Positions 25,154-34,306 of a DNA stretch of 64,000 nucleotides are shown one piece after another. The notes beneath the pieces are model-generated. The model saw only the letters and a program-made list of their open reading frames with translations. It had not been told where the DNA came from and ran no database searches. The first letter of the stretch is position 1. Each line of letters opens with the position of its first letter. A program made the translations under genes and the position numbers. The stretch is from Phycisphaera sp. (GTDB taxonomy: Bacteria; Planctomycetota; Phycisphaerae; Phycisphaerales; Zrk34), in assembly GCA_016125285.1 (NCBI GenBank), contig WGMA01000017.1, positions 46,607-110,606 on the forward strand, in the 5' to 3' direction.

Positions 25154-26857
25154 ATGAGACACAGGTGTGCGGGTCTGGCGGTTGTGGCGATGGTGGTGCT
25201 TGGGTCGACCGGCTGGTTGGCGGCACAGGACAAGACGCAGACGCCGATCGAGTCGCTCCTGCCCGGAGATACGATCGCGGCGGTGATCGTGCGTGACATG
25301 ACCGCGCTGCGCGAGGACTGGGACACGCACCCGCTGATGCGGATGTGGACCGACCCGGAAGTCGTCAAGGCCACGGCCCCGGGTCGCGAGGCGATGATGC
25401 TCGACAAGATGCCGACGCTGATCCAGGCCCGCCTCGGCCGGTCGCTCGCCGAGGCGTTGGACATCATCAAGGCGCAGGCGGCGATCGCCCTGCTGCCGCC
25501 GGCGGAGGGCGCGACCGGCCCGTCGAGGGTGATGCTCGCCGACGTCGGCACGGACAAGGACGCGGCCGGTCACACGCTGACCGCGATGCTGCAGTACGAC
25601 CAGACGACCGCGCCCGAGGGCGTGAAGTACAGCGAGCGGCTCGACGACTACAACGGCCTGGCGATGCACGTGCGTGTCACCACGCAGGGCGGCAAGGCGA
25701 CCGACGGTCAGGCGTGGGCGACCGTCGGGACGTGGCTGATCGTGGCCGACCCCGCGCCGATGCTAAAAAAGACCGTCGACCGTGTGCTTCAGCTCGAGAC
25801 CGGCAAGACGCTGCTGATGACCGCGGGGTACAAGCAGGTGCAGGAGCGCGTCGGCAAGGTCGACGCGCTGGCGTACGTGGACCTTGCGCACGTCGGCAAG
25901 CTCGCCGGCGCCGCCGAGGGCATGATGGGCCCGATGCTCAACGCCCTGGGCGCCGACACGCTCGACGCCGGCTACCTCGCGCTGAACATCGAAGACAAGT
26001 ACACCGACATCGACGCGGGCATGTTCTACCGGCAGGCCAAGGGGCTGGTGAAGCTGATGGCGTTCAGCTCGTCGCTGGCCGAGAAGCGCAAGTCGATCCC
26101 CGATGACGTGACGCAGGTCAGCGCGATGGCGTTCAGCATCAAGAAGATGTGGGCGGCGGCGAAGGAGACGGCGACGGCCGTGAACCCCGGCATGGGCGCG
26201 ATGCTCGCCGGCGTGTCCGAGAGCATCGAGAAGGATGCCGGCGTCAACCTCGACACCGAGATCCTCGACGGGCTCGGCGAGCAGATCACGCAGGTCAGCC
26301 GCCTCCGCAAGGCCGGCTCGCTCGGCGGCGTCGACGAGGTCTACATCGTGCCGGTCAAGGACCCCGACCGCTTCGCCACGGCGTTCACCCGCATCATGGA
26401 ACGCGCCCTCGGCCCGCAGGCGTTCGAGTCGCGTCAGCACGCCAACCAGACGATCCACACCGCCAAGGTGCCCGGCATCAACCTCCGCGGGACGGTCGCC
26501 GAGCAGAACTTCAGCTACGTCATCACCGACGACGACCTGCTGGTCAGCCTCGGCTCTGACAAGCTGCTCGAGGATATCCTCGCCGGCGACAAGTCGCCGA
26601 GCATCTGGGACCGCCCCGACGTCAAGGCCGCGCTCGCGGAGCTCACGCCCGGCTCGGCCATCGGCTACACCGACGCCGGCGTGGCGATGGCGACGATGAT
26701 CCAGGCCGCCAGCCAGTCGATGGGCAACGCCAAGCTCCTCGATCCGGCATCGCCGATCTCGCTGAAGACCTACGACAAGTACCTCGGCCCGATCGTCAAC
26801 ACGTGGAACGTCCAGCCCACCGGCCAGCACGGCAAGACGCGGCTGATCCATAAGTAA
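25154..26857 (+). CDS. Secreted protein of unknown function (DUF3352-like)
   Basis: 567 residues from ATG 25154 (AGGGAG 9 nt upstream). A signal peptide is present (MRHRCAGLAVVAMVVLGSTGWLAA). The rest is mixed alpha/beta with no transmembrane helix; lines such as SLLPGDTIAAVIVRDMTALR, AYVDLAHVGKLAG and GQAWATVGTWLIVADPAPML recall the DUF3352 group of exported proteins, which often starts with a statement of the form P.DT.... This match is from memory and not certain. It is probably periplasmic and may bind a ligand. A TACAGT at 25107-25112 is a possible -10 box. It is divergent from tsaB. Confidence 0.6.
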   Translation: MRHRCAGLAVVAMVVLGSTGWLAAQDKTQTPIESLLPGDTIAAVIVRDMTALREDWDTHPLMRMWTDPEVVKATAPGREAMMLDKMPTLIQARLGRSLAEALDIIKAQAAIALLPPAEGATGPSRVMLADVGTDKDAAGHTLTAMLQYDQTTAPEGVKYSERLDDYNGLAMHVRVTTQGGKATDGQAWATVGTWLIVADPAPMLKKTVDRVLQLETGKTLLMTAGYKQVQERVGKVDALAYVDLAHVGKLAGAAEGMMGPMLNALGADTLDAGYLALNIEDKYTDIDAGMFYRQAKGLVKLMAFSSSLAEKRKSIPDDVTQVSAMAFSIKKMWAAAKETATAVNPGMGAMLAGVSESIEKDAGVNLDTEILDGLGEQITQVSRLRKAGSLGGVDEVYIVPVKDPDRFATAFTRIMERALGPQAFESRQHANQTIHTAKVPGINLRGTVAEQNFSYVITDDDLLVSLGSDKLLEDILAGDKSPSIWDRPDVKAALAELTPGSAIGYTDAGVAMATMIQAASQSMGNAKLLDPASPISLKTYDKYLGPIVNTWNVQPTGQHGKTRLIHK

Positions 26858-26973
26858 TCCCGCGCGGACCGGGCGGGATGAAACGAAGCGCGGACCCGCG
26901 TGATTTGATCGCATATCATGTCCGCGTCACCGACCCAGGCACACCCCCTTTGACCCACTCGCGAGGGCACACG

Positions 26974-27981
26974 ATGTCAAACCCCGATCGCCCCACCGAT
27001 GCCGCCACGTCGTCGCAACGCAAGCCGCACACCCACTCGCGCCGTGACCTGTTCGCCGCCGCGGCGGGATCCGCCATCGGCCTGACCGCGCTCGGCTGCG
27101 CGCCCGCCCCCGAGGCGCGCGCCGCCGACAATGCGCCGAAGCGTGACCCGTTCCGCTACGGCCTGAACACCGGCACGATCCGCGGGCACAAGCTGCCGCT
27201 CGATCAGCAGATCGACGTGGCGATGAAGACGGGTTACGACGGCATTGAGCCGTGGCTCGGCGACATGGCGAAGTACGCCGAGTCGGGCGGGTCGCTCAAG
27301 GATTTGGCCAAGAAGTGCGCCGACGGCGGGTTCGAGGTGTACAGCGCGATCGGTTTCGCGCAGTGGATCGTCGACGACGACGCGAAGCGAGCCGCCGGGC
27401 TCGAGTCCGCGAAGCGCGACATGGACCTGGTCAAACAGCTCGGCGGCACGCACCTTGCCGCGCCGCCCGCCGGTGCGAACAAGGGTCCGAAGATCGACCT
27501 GTGGGTCGTCGCCGAGCGCTACCGCGCGCTGCTGGAGATCGGCCACGACATCGGCGTGATCCCCGAGGTCGAGGTGTGGGGCTTCAGCACGAACCTCACG
27601 ACGCTGGCCGAGTCGACGTTCGTGGCGATCGCCGCCGGTCACCCCGACGCGGTCGTGCTGCCCGACGTGTACCACCTGTTCAAGGGCGGGTCGCCGGCCG
27701 AGGGGCTCAAGCTGCTCGGTCGCAACGCCGTGCGCGCGATGCACGTCAACGACTACCCGAAGCTCGACCGCGACAAGGCGTCCGACGCCGACCGTGTCTA
27801 CCCCGGCGACGGCGTCGCGCCGCTCGACTACATCTTCACCACGCTCGCGGCCAACGGCGTGGGCTGCTACCTGTCGCTCGAGATGTTCAACCGCGACTAC
27901 TGGGCCCAGCCCGTCGAGCAGGTCACCAAGACCGGCCTGGCGAAGTCGAAGGCCGCGGTCGCCAAAGCGCTCGGCCTCTGA
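26974..27981 (+). CDS. Tat-exported sugar phosphate isomerase/epimerase-like protein
   Basis: 335 residues from ATG 26974. The Tat signal HSRRDLFAAAAGSAIGLTAL ends in a Cys (GCAP), so it could be a Tat lipoprotein. The remaining 280 residues form a xylose-isomerase-like TIM barrel: YGLNTGTIRGHKLPLDQQID, GYDGIEPW, VIPEVEVWGF (metal-binding Glu), VLPDVYHLFKGG (Asp/His), AMHVNDYP (His/Asp), and YLSLEMFNRDYW (Glu). These are the expected metal ligands. Such enzymes isomerise or epimerise ketoses or act on inositols. Export is common in planctomycetes and suggests a periplasmic sugar substrate. Confidence 0.88.
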   Translation: MSNPDRPTDAATSSQRKPHTHSRRDLFAAAAGSAIGLTALGCAPAPEARAADNAPKRDPFRYGLNTGTIRGHKLPLDQQIDVAMKTGYDGIEPWLGDMAKYAESGGSLKDLAKKCADGGFEVYSAIGFAQWIVDDDAKRAAGLESAKRDMDLVKQLGGTHLAAPPAGANKGPKIDLWVVAERYRALLEIGHDIGVIPEVEVWGFSTNLTTLAESTFVAIAAGHPDAVVLPDVYHLFKGGSPAEGLKLLGRNAVRAMHVNDYPKLDRDKASDADRVYPGDGVAPLDYIFTTLAANGVGCYLSLEMFNRDYWAQPVEQVTKTGLAKSKAAVAKALGL

Positions 27982-28080
27982 TCACCGCGCACAACGCCGC
28001 GCTCCGCACGCAACGCCGACACGCCACGCGCATCGGCCGCATGTTCGCGCGCCAAAAAAATCTCGCCGCGAGCCTCATTT

Positions 28081-28109
28081 TTAACAATTCGGCCCGACGT
28101 TTTTAATAA
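28081..28109 (+). promoter_or_regulatory. Candidate sigma-70-type promoter of the small secreted protein
   Basis: TTAACA (28081-28086) and TAATAA (28104-28109) are separated by 17 bp inside an unusually AT-rich stretch. The transcript would have a leader of about 65 nt before ATG 28181. Confidence 0.35.
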
Positions 28110-28180
28110 CATTGCATGAGGATCGTGTTTTGATTGTGTTAGCGATCCGTCACGTCACTCTGGCGATAAGGAGATCGCGG

Positions 28181-28405
28181 ATGGGAGTAATCCGTACCTG
28201 CCTGGCCGTAATGGTGCTGTGCGCATCGATGCCGTACGCGATGGGCTACAGCATCACGCGGCGTGGTCTGACCGACCACCCCGCCTCGGCGCACAACCAG
28301 GAAGTCGCGTCCGCCGACACGCAGCGCGCCCCCGTGTACTACCCGACCGATCGCGAAGAGATGGGTTACGGGCGGATCGACACGGCGCCGCGCCACGTCG
28401 ACTGA
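28181..28405 (+). CDS. Small secreted protein
   Basis: 74 residues from ATG 28181, with AAGGAG 7 nt upstream. A signal peptide (MGVIRTCLAVMVLCASMPYA) is followed by about 50 residues rich in Arg, Asp and Tyr (HPASAHNQEVASADTQRA, YYPTDREEMGYGR) with no Cys. No family is recognised. The strong ribosome site and the AT-rich promoter region suggest it is expressed well. Its stop codon directly abuts the stop of the opposite-strand gene (TGATCA). Confidence 0.65.
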   Translation: MGVIRTCLAVMVLCASMPYAMGYSITRRGLTDHPASAHNQEVASADTQRAPVYYPTDREEMGYGRIDTAPRHVD

Positions 28406-29206
28406 TCACGACTGCCGCGCCATCACCGGCACGAGACGGTAACGCTGACCGTGTGCGTCGCTGTACACGCCGTCGCCGATGTCGGTGAGCACGATGGACT
28501 GCCGTGCCGCGGTCGCACCCGCGTCTGTCTGCGCGACGTGATCGTTGTCGATCAGCGCGTTGTCATCGGCGAGGTCATCCTGTTCATCCAGATCCGACTT
28601 GCTGATCCGGCGCAGGATCGGCATCGCCACGCTGCCCAGCGCGACGAGGATCGCCACCGAGGCCATGATGCGGTAGAACGCCTGCTCGCCGATGATCCGC
28701 TCGATCGCGTTGAAGTCGAGGATCGCGAGGCTGAACATCAGCGCGAGCACCGCGGTGGTCAGCACGACGGCCAGTTGCGGCAGCATGAAGCGGCGATGCA
28801 GCCGCATGCCGAGGATGAGGAAGCCGTGCGTCAGGGCCACGCCCCACGTCGTGGCGATGCACGCCAGCTTCCAGAACGCTTCGGAGCGCACGTCGCCCCA
28901 CATGCCGATCATCAGCAGCGTCGCGGCGGTCACCACCACACCCGCCCCGCCGATCGACAGCGGTCGCAGCGACGTGCGGCTCGCGAAGTTCACGCACGTC
29001 AGCAGGCACGCGCTCGACACCGAAACGATCGCCGCGGTCAGCAGCACGCGCGCCTCCAGCCAGCCGAAGTGACCGGTCAGCACGGTGATGATCCCCCACA
29101 GCGCCCCCAGCGTCAGGAAGCCGATGAATCCGTAGAGGCTCGTCTGGTGCAGACGGTGCAGCAGGGCTCGCGTGTCTTGGTCCTGATCGTGAGTCTGTGC
29201 GTACAT
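28406..29206 (-). CDS. Multi-pass membrane protein of unknown function
   Basis: 266 residues from ATG 29206, with AAGGAG 7 nt upstream. Six membrane helices fill residues about 22-200, the first being LYGFIGFLTLGALWGIITVL. The last 60 residues are cytoplasmic, acidic, and include SDLDEQDDLADDNALIDNDH. No family is recognised. The protein has no visible catalytic motif. It could be a membrane sensor or channel, but there is no direct support. Confidence 0.65.
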   Translation of the reverse strand: MYAQTHDQDQDTRALLHRLHQTSLYGFIGFLTLGALWGIITVLTGHFGWLEARVLLTAAIVSVSSACLLTCVNFASRTSLRPLSIGGAGVVVTAATLLMIGMWGDVRSEAFWKLACIATTWGVALTHGFLILGMRLHRRFMLPQLAVVLTTAVLALMFSLAILDFNAIERIIGEQAFYRIMASVAILVALGSVAMPILRRISKSDLDEQDDLADDNALIDNDHVAQTDAGATAARQSIVLTDIGDGVYSDAHGQRYRLVPVMARQS

Positions 29207-29397
29207 GGCGGTCTCCTTGTGGGGGATGACTCACCTGTCGCAACGACGATGCCACAAGATCGCTGCAGCGATTATTCAGGCATATACAGACACTTACGAA
29301 ATCAGGCCGTGTGACTGGCGACACGTCGACGTCTTGCATCGGGGCGTTGAATGTACACGCCGCGGACACCGGCTGATCGCTGTGTGACAGACGACGA

Positions 29398-30819
29398 TTA
29401 CGCCGGGCGCGGGCCCATCGTCGCCCGCAGCGTGTCGGCCATCGCGTCGCCGGTCTGCACCTCGTCGCTGCGCGCCGGGCAGAACACCGCGACCAGATCG
29501 AAGTGCCGGCCGTGCAGCGCGTCGTCGAGCAGGTCTTCGGCGGCGAGCGTCATGCGGCCGGTCCGCCGGGTCAGCGGCAGCGACACATCGCCGAGGCCGT
29601 CGTAGGCGCGATAGACGACCTCGGTGCACACCAGACGATCGCTGCGTGTGAAGTCGAAGTCGTAGTCGTAGGGCTTGCCATCGTGGAACAGCGCGCGGGC
29701 GAGGCCCGTGGCGATGTCACGCTCGCCGAGGCGCGGGCGGATGACCGCCACGGCGTCGGACGCCAGAGGCGAGGCGACCGAGCGCACCCACACGCCGTCG
29801 CCCAGCGCCTCGACCACACGGCGCGGCGGCGCGGGCGGCGTCAGCGGCACCTCGTCGTCCGGCACGCCGGCCACCGGCTCGTCACCGACCACGCGCGGCC
29901 AGCGCGGGCGCACGTGATCCACCTCGTGCACGCCCAACCGCGTCAGTTCGTCGGCGGTGCCGATATACAGCGCGCCGTGCGGCCAGTACCCCGGCAGGAA
30001 GTAGTTCGTCAGCGCGTGCTCCTTGCGCGTGATCAGCACGTCGCCCGGCCGCAATAGGTCGGCCAGGCATTGCGCGACGCCGGGCGGCAGCGCGTGGCGG
30101 TGGCCCGGTGACGTGCTGATCTCCGAGACCAGCCGCGACCCGGCCTCCTGCACCGCGTACAGCGCGCGGCGCAGCGGCGACAGCGTCGTACTCTCCGCGA
30201 GCCCGCGCGCCGTGACGAACGCCAGCGCCGACGCATAGGCGCGCTTCGACACGTCGAGCCGGTCACGCAGCCGAGCGATCACCGCCAGCAGCCGCGCCGT
30301 GTCGTCGTCCGACGCGCCGAGCGTCGTCAGCACGTCGCGGTGCGTGTCGTAGTAGACGTTGGCCTGGTGGAGCCGGTAGACGTGGCGCGGGCCGGTCAGC
30401 GAGTCGTTCACCGCGTCGTAAGCGCCGGCGGGGATGCCGAACGCCGGCTCGGGCTCGTTGAGCTTTGCCCGGACAACCGGGTTGTCGTCGAACTGATCGC
30501 GCAGGAAGCGTGCGGCGTCGACGAGCACCGCGGCGGCGGCGTACGCGGCGACGAACGCGCGCCGGCCGGCGTCGTCCTCCGCGGTCACCGCGCGGCGGTC
30601 CAGTTCCGTCGACGCGATCAGCTCGAGCAGCGCGGCGCGCGTCGACGTGTACGACACGAGCATGTGCCGCACGGCCTCGTCCTCGGCGGGCGTGAAGTAG
30701 CCCCGCCCGCTCGCCCGAGCCTGCGTGTCCAGTTCCCGCGCTGTGGATTTGAGCCGCTCGAACTGCTCCGCCGCCCCGACCACCGTGCGCGCCGCGACCT
30801 TGATCCATGGGTCCGACAT
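29398..30819 (-). CDS. YiiX/NlpC-P60-like permuted cysteine hydrolase
   Basis: 473 residues with no signal peptide. Residues 1-240 are helical. The C-terminal half looks like the permuted papain fold of YiiX/YebB-type NlpC/P60 proteins: LRPGDVLITRKEHALTNYF, then WPHGALYIG with the catalytic His, and SDRLVCTEVVYRAYD with the catalytic Cys. Members hydrolyse amide or ester bonds in peptides or lipids. The substrate is not known here. ATG 30819 lies exactly at the expected start of a transcript from the TACAAT box at 30826-30831, so the mRNA should be leaderless. The kinase gene stops 40 bp upstream on the same strand. Confidence 0.75.
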   Translation of the reverse strand: MSDPWIKVAARTVVGAAEQFERLKSTARELDTQARASGRGYFTPAEDEAVRHMLVSYTSTRAALLELIASTELDRRAVTAEDDAGRRAFVAAYAAAAVLVDAARFLRDQFDDNPVVRAKLNEPEPAFGIPAGAYDAVNDSLTGPRHVYRLHQANVYYDTHRDVLTTLGASDDDTARLLAVIARLRDRLDVSKRAYASALAFVTARGLAESTTLSPLRRALYAVQEAGSRLVSEISTSPGHRHALPPGVAQCLADLLRPGDVLITRKEHALTNYFLPGYWPHGALYIGTADELTRLGVHEVDHVRPRWPRVVGDEPVAGVPDDEVPLTPPAPPRRVVEALGDGVWVRSVASPLASDAVAVIRPRLGERDIATGLARALFHDGKPYDYDFDFTRSDRLVCTEVVYRAYDGLGDVSLPLTRRTGRMTLAAEDLLDDALHGRHFDLVAVFCPARSDEVQTGDAMADTLRATMGPRPA

Positions 30820-30825
30820 GCACGG

Positions 30826-30831
30826 ATTGTA
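30826..30831 (-). promoter_or_regulatory. -10 box for a leaderless transcript
   Basis: TACAAT on the minus strand; the expected start is 30819, the A of the ATG of the YiiX-like gene. Confidence 0.55.
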
Positions 30832-30859
30832 CGTGTCGAGCGGCCGGCGTGCGACGGCG

Positions 30860-31894
30860 TCAGAGCTTGAACGTCGCCTCGCCGGAGCGCCGGACCGATC
30901 GCGCCTTGCGTGTCTCGGCCCGGTCGAGCGCCGATTCGGGCTCGAGCGTGAATCGCTCGTTGGAGCCCTCGGCGGCGGCGAGCGCCACGGCCATGTCGGT
31001 CAGCAGGTGGCCGTAGGACTGATAGCGGTCGTCGGGATCGCGACGCAGCATGCGCGTGACCATGTCGTCGGTCGCCACGCCGAGCCTCGGGTCCGAGGCG
31101 CGGATGCGCGGCGCCGGTGTTTTGAGCCGCGCGCGACACGCCTCGCCGATCGTCGAGCCCGTGAACGGGTACTTGCCGGTGAGCAGGTGGTAGAGCATGC
31201 AGCCGAGGCTGTAGATGTCGGCTCGGTGATCGATGCGTGTCTTGACGACGACCTCGGGCGAGACGTAGTACGGGGTGCCGACGACGTCGGTGGCGCGCGT
31301 GGCGCGGTGACACGACAGGCCGAAGTCCGTGACCTTCACCACGCCCCTGGACGTGAGCAGGATGTTGCCGGGCTTGATGTCGCGATGGACGATGCCGCGC
31401 TCGGCCGCGGCCTGGAGCCCCTTCGCGGCTCCGATCGCGTAGCGCAGCGTCGCGATCTCGCCGAGCTTGCCGTGCCCGCGCAGCTGCTCGCTGAGCGCCC
31501 CGTTGTCGACGTACTCCATGATCACCATCGGCACGCCGCGGTGGAAGTCGACGCCGTGGATCGCCACGACGTTCTCGTGCTCGATCCGCGCCATCGCCTG
31601 CGCCTCGGTCGCCAGCGCCTCGTCGATCAGCCCCTCGCCGTAGCTGTCGGGCTGCAGCACCTTGATCGCCGACAGCCGCATCATCAGCCTGCCGTAGCCG
31701 AGGTACACGCGGCTGTAGCTGCCCGAGCCGATCTGTCGGAGGATCACGTAGTCGCCCGCCCGAACCGGCACGCGCACCGGGTGATCGCACTCCGGGCATC
31801 TGAAGATGCTGAATATCTCGCGCTGCGACACGTTGATCTTCAACTGGCAGCCCGCACAGCGGACGTTGTTCACCCGCTCCGTCACGAAACTCAT
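30860..31894 (-). CDS. Ser/Thr protein kinase with N-terminal zinc ribbon
   Basis: 344 residues from ATG 31894 (GGAGAGG upstream). Residues 13-36 form a zinc ribbon (CAGC and CPEC). The kinase domain (about 50-310) has all the key motifs: IGSGSYSRVY (Gly-rich loop), AIKVL with Lys78, HRDIKPGN (catalytic loop), DFG, and SPEVV in place of APE. There is no transmembrane helix and no PASTA or TPR tail, so it is a cytosolic Hanks-type kinase. Planctomycetes have many of these. Neighbours give no clue to the substrate. The zinc ribbon may place the kinase on a partner protein or nucleic acid. Confidence 0.93.
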   Translation of the reverse strand: MSFVTERVNNVRCAGCQLKINVSQREIFSIFRCPECDHPVRVPVRAGDYVILRQIGSGSYSRVYLGYGRLMMRLSAIKVLQPDSYGEGLIDEALATEAQAMARIEHENVVAIHGVDFHRGVPMVIMEYVDNGALSEQLRGHGKLGEIATLRYAIGAAKGLQAAAERGIVHRDIKPGNILLTSRGVVKVTDFGLSCHRATRATDVVGTPYYVSPEVVVKTRIDHRADIYSLGCMLYHLLTGKYPFTGSTIGEACRARLKTPAPRIRASDPRLGVATDDMVTRMLRRDPDDRYQSYGHLLTDMAVALAAAEGSNERFTLEPESALDRAETRKARSVRRSGEATFKL

Positions 31895-32215
31895 GGTGCC
31901 CTCTCCAATCCACGCGGCCATCCCTGGCCCAACGGCTCATCCATCCATGCCCTCCACGGCCGTTCTTTCTCCCCTCCGCCTCGTTCTCGTCCCCCCTGAG
32001 AACAAACGCGAGACGCAGTCATTCCCTGCTGGCATCATGCAACAAGCGTGCCAACACCGGCACACCCTATAGCGAGCTCAGAAAGGTCGATACGGGGTAA
32101 ATACCGGATTCGACTCGCCCTATTTCTCGGCAAAGGATATTTCCATGCCTGCGTAGCACGCGATGTCAACCACACTGAATCGTTAGATTTAGGTGAATCG
32201 CACTTGAGCGATTGC
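31895..32215. other. Intergenic region upstream of the kinase gene
   Basis: 321 bp between the DUF1992 gene and the kinase gene, both on the minus strand. Its right half (about 32090-32215) is clearly more AT-rich than the surroundings and may hold the kinase promoter. I see no coding frame with a good start and no clear dyad or terminator. Confidence 0.35.
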
Positions 32216-32452
32216 TCAGAGGCGTTTGTCGGACAGCTCACGCAGCACCTGCGCCTGCTGCGGCGACATGCGGATCTGCTCGGCGATGATCTTTTTCTTC
32301 ACCCACCACCACGGATCGTACGGCTGATCGATCCCCTCGATCGGCTTGCCGGCGCCCTCGAGGTTGTCGAACTCCCCACGCCGCATCGCGTCGCCGATCA
32401 TCTGATCCGCAACCCGCTGCGCGCCGTCCATGAGTTTGTCGGGATTCGGCAT
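32216..32452 (-). CDS. DUF1992 (DnaJ-homologue subfamily C member 28-like) protein
   Basis: 78 residues. The DUF1992 core is clear: IGDAMRRGEFDNLEGAGKPI followed by DPWWWVKKKIIAEQ. The family takes its name from a domain of the human DNAJC28 protein; in bacteria it is usually a free-standing small protein of unknown role. No J domain is present here. ATG 32452 is exactly 7 nt from the end of a TAAAAT box at 32459-32464, so the transcript is probably leaderless. Confidence 0.88.
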   Translation of the reverse strand: MPNPDKLMDGAQRVADQMIGDAMRRGEFDNLEGAGKPIEGIDQPYDPWWWVKKKIIAEQIRMSPQQAQVLRELSDKRL

Positions 32453-32458
32453 GCCGGG

Positions 32459-32464
32459 ATTTTA
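32459..32464 (-). promoter_or_regulatory. -10 box for a leaderless transcript
   Basis: TAAAAT on the minus strand; the expected start is 32452, the A of the DUF1992 gene ATG. Confidence 0.5.
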
Positions 32465-32482
32465 TCCGGCGACCGCCGCCTG

Positions 32483-34156
32483 TCACCACGCCTTGCCGTT
32501 CTTCTTCGTGCCGCAGACGTTGACGCTGATGCCCAGCGCTGCGGCCATCGACGCCTTGGCGAACAGGGCCTTGTCGGCGTCCTTGTCGTTCTTCGCATAG
32601 ACGACCTGCACGTGGTTGGACTTGTGCTTGGCCATCATCTGGTCGCGCGACACGCCGTAGGTCACGGCGTGCATGATCGGCCACTGCGGCGTGGTGCTGT
32701 TCCAGCGACGCTTCGTCTCTTCGAGCGGCAGTTCGACGACGCCGGCGCGGCCGATGTCCATGTGCAGCGCGTCGTCCTCGACGTAGATGCGCGACCAGAC
32801 GATCTCGCCGGGCCTGGAGATGCCCTTGACCGTCGAGCCGCCGAGGCGGAAGTACATCACGGGCTGGCGCTCGCCGACCGTGCCCTTCCAGCCGCCGATG
32901 AAGTGCGCCGGCGGGGCCGCGCCGCTGATCTCGAAGACCCACACGTATTCGTCGGTCGTGCCGCTGCGGTCGGCGTCGCCCCAGCGGATGTCGTGCAGCG
33001 TGTTCTCGACGGGCTGGCCCATCGCCTTGTGCACGCGGTAAGTGATCAGGCCGTCGAGCCCGGCGCACTCATCGACCTCGTTGAAGTGCGGCAGCGGATT
33101 GCCGCGGTAGAGCTGACGATCGCCCTGCGCGTGCGTCGCGGTGACCGGCGGACGCTCGCTGTTGTTGAGCATGCCCTCGACCAGGTCGCTGGCGGGCAGG
33201 CAGTCTTTGAGGCCCTGCTGGTACTGGATGCCGATCGTGTCGCACCCAAACTCGTCGGCGATACGCATCGCGGCGATGTACATCTTGCACTGCGTGAGGA
33301 TCTGCCACTCGGTCAGGTCGGTCTCCTCACGCCGGCCGGTGCGGAACTGCATGCCGTGCTCGAGCAGCCAGCGGTACACGCGCTTCGCCTCGTCGTCGCC
33401 GACGCGGCCGGTCTCGGCGAACAGCGCCGACTGCGACAGCCGCTCCTTGTACACGCCGGTCGGGTTGAGCAGGTGATCGGGGATGATGGCGTTGAACATG
33501 CCCATGCACCCCTCGTCGAACACGCCCATGATCGCCTTCTCGCGCAGCATCTGCTCCGCCAGCGCCTCGCCGAGCTTCTTTTCCTTCGCCGGCGTCTTCA
33601 CCTTCGCCAGCGGCTTGACGTGATCGAGCTTGTGCGTGACCTTCCCCTTCGTCAGCCACGTCTTGAGGTTCTTGCCGAACGCCTTGTCGTTGAGGAAGTC
33701 CTCTGACCAGAGCGTCGAGTACTTCACGCCCGCCTTGGTCAGCGAGCCGTTGAGGTTGAGCATACCGACGAGGCCCGGCCACTGGCCCGACCAGTTCGCG
33801 ACGGTGAGGATCGGGCCGCGGTGCGACGCCAGGCCGTGCAGCACGTGGTGCGAGTACTGCCACACCGCCTCGGCGACGACGATCGGCGCGTCGGGGTGGA
33901 TCTCGGCGAAGACCTTCATGCCTTCCTGCTGCGAACCGATGAACCCGTGGCCCTGCGCCTGCTTGTACGGGTGGGCGCGCACGAGGTCGTAACCGCACGC
34001 CTTGACCGCCGCGGTCAGCTGCTGCTCCATCGCCTCCTGCGCCGCCCAGCAGACCTTGTTCGCCGACTGACGCAGGTCCCCCGACGCCACGAGCATCACC
34101 TGTTTCGCCTTGGGTTTGGTCAGCTTCGCGAGCTTCGGCAGTTTGTACTCGGCCAT
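32483..34156 (-). CDS. L-fucose/L-arabinose isomerase-family protein
   Basis: 557 residues from ATG 34156, with AAGGAG 9 nt upstream. It resembles proteins annotated as fucose isomerase in planctomycetes: [33 protein letters not shown], and a metal-binding region with [19 protein letters not shown], then [18 protein letters not shown]. The C-terminal end carries [14 protein letters not shown] and a final Asn/Cys stretch. There is no signal peptide, so it acts in the cytoplasm, converting an aldose to a ketose, probably as part of fucose or a related sugar pathway. The assignment of exact substrate is inference. Gap to the next gene upstream is about 150 bp. Confidence 0.7.
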   Translation of the reverse strand: MAEYKLPKLAKLTKPKAKQVMLVASGDLRQSANKVCWAAQEAMEQQLTAAVKACGYDLVRAHPYKQAQGHGFIGSQQEGMKVFAEIHPDAPIVVAEAVWQYSHHVLHGLASHRGPILTVANWSGQWPGLVGMLNLNGSLTKAGVKYSTLWSEDFLNDKAFGKNLKTWLTKGKVTHKLDHVKPLAKVKTPAKEKKLGEALAEQMLREKAIMGVFDEGCMGMFNAIIPDHLLNPTGVYKERLSQSALFAETGRVGDDEAKRVYRWLLEHGMQFRTGRREETDLTEWQILTQCKMYIAAMRIADEFGCDTIGIQYQQGLKDCLPASDLVEGMLNNSERPPVTATHAQGDRQLYRGNPLPHFNEVDECAGLDGLITYRVHKAMGQPVENTLHDIRWGDADRSGTTDEYVWVFEISGAAPPAHFIGGWKGTVGERQPVMYFRLGGSTVKGISRPGEIVWSRIYVEDDALHMDIGRAGVVELPLEETKRRWNSTTPQWPIMHAVTYGVSRDQMMAKHKSNHVQVVYAKNDKDADKALFAKASMAAALGISVNVCGTKKNGKAW

Positions 34157-34306
34157 GTCGAACGGCTCCTTCAACACCGGGATCGAACACAGGGATCGCG
34201 CCGCCCCCAACGACGCGGCATCAGCGTGACAGACCCCGCGCGGGTCGTCAACCCGGCGGACGCGTCATCGTCATGCGTGATTTCGTCAGGCCGTCGGCGG
34301 GCCCGA

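Noticed and set aside
28403..28408. TGATCA shared by two opposite stop codons as a regulatory site
   Set aside because: It is simply two abutting stop codons of convergent genes.
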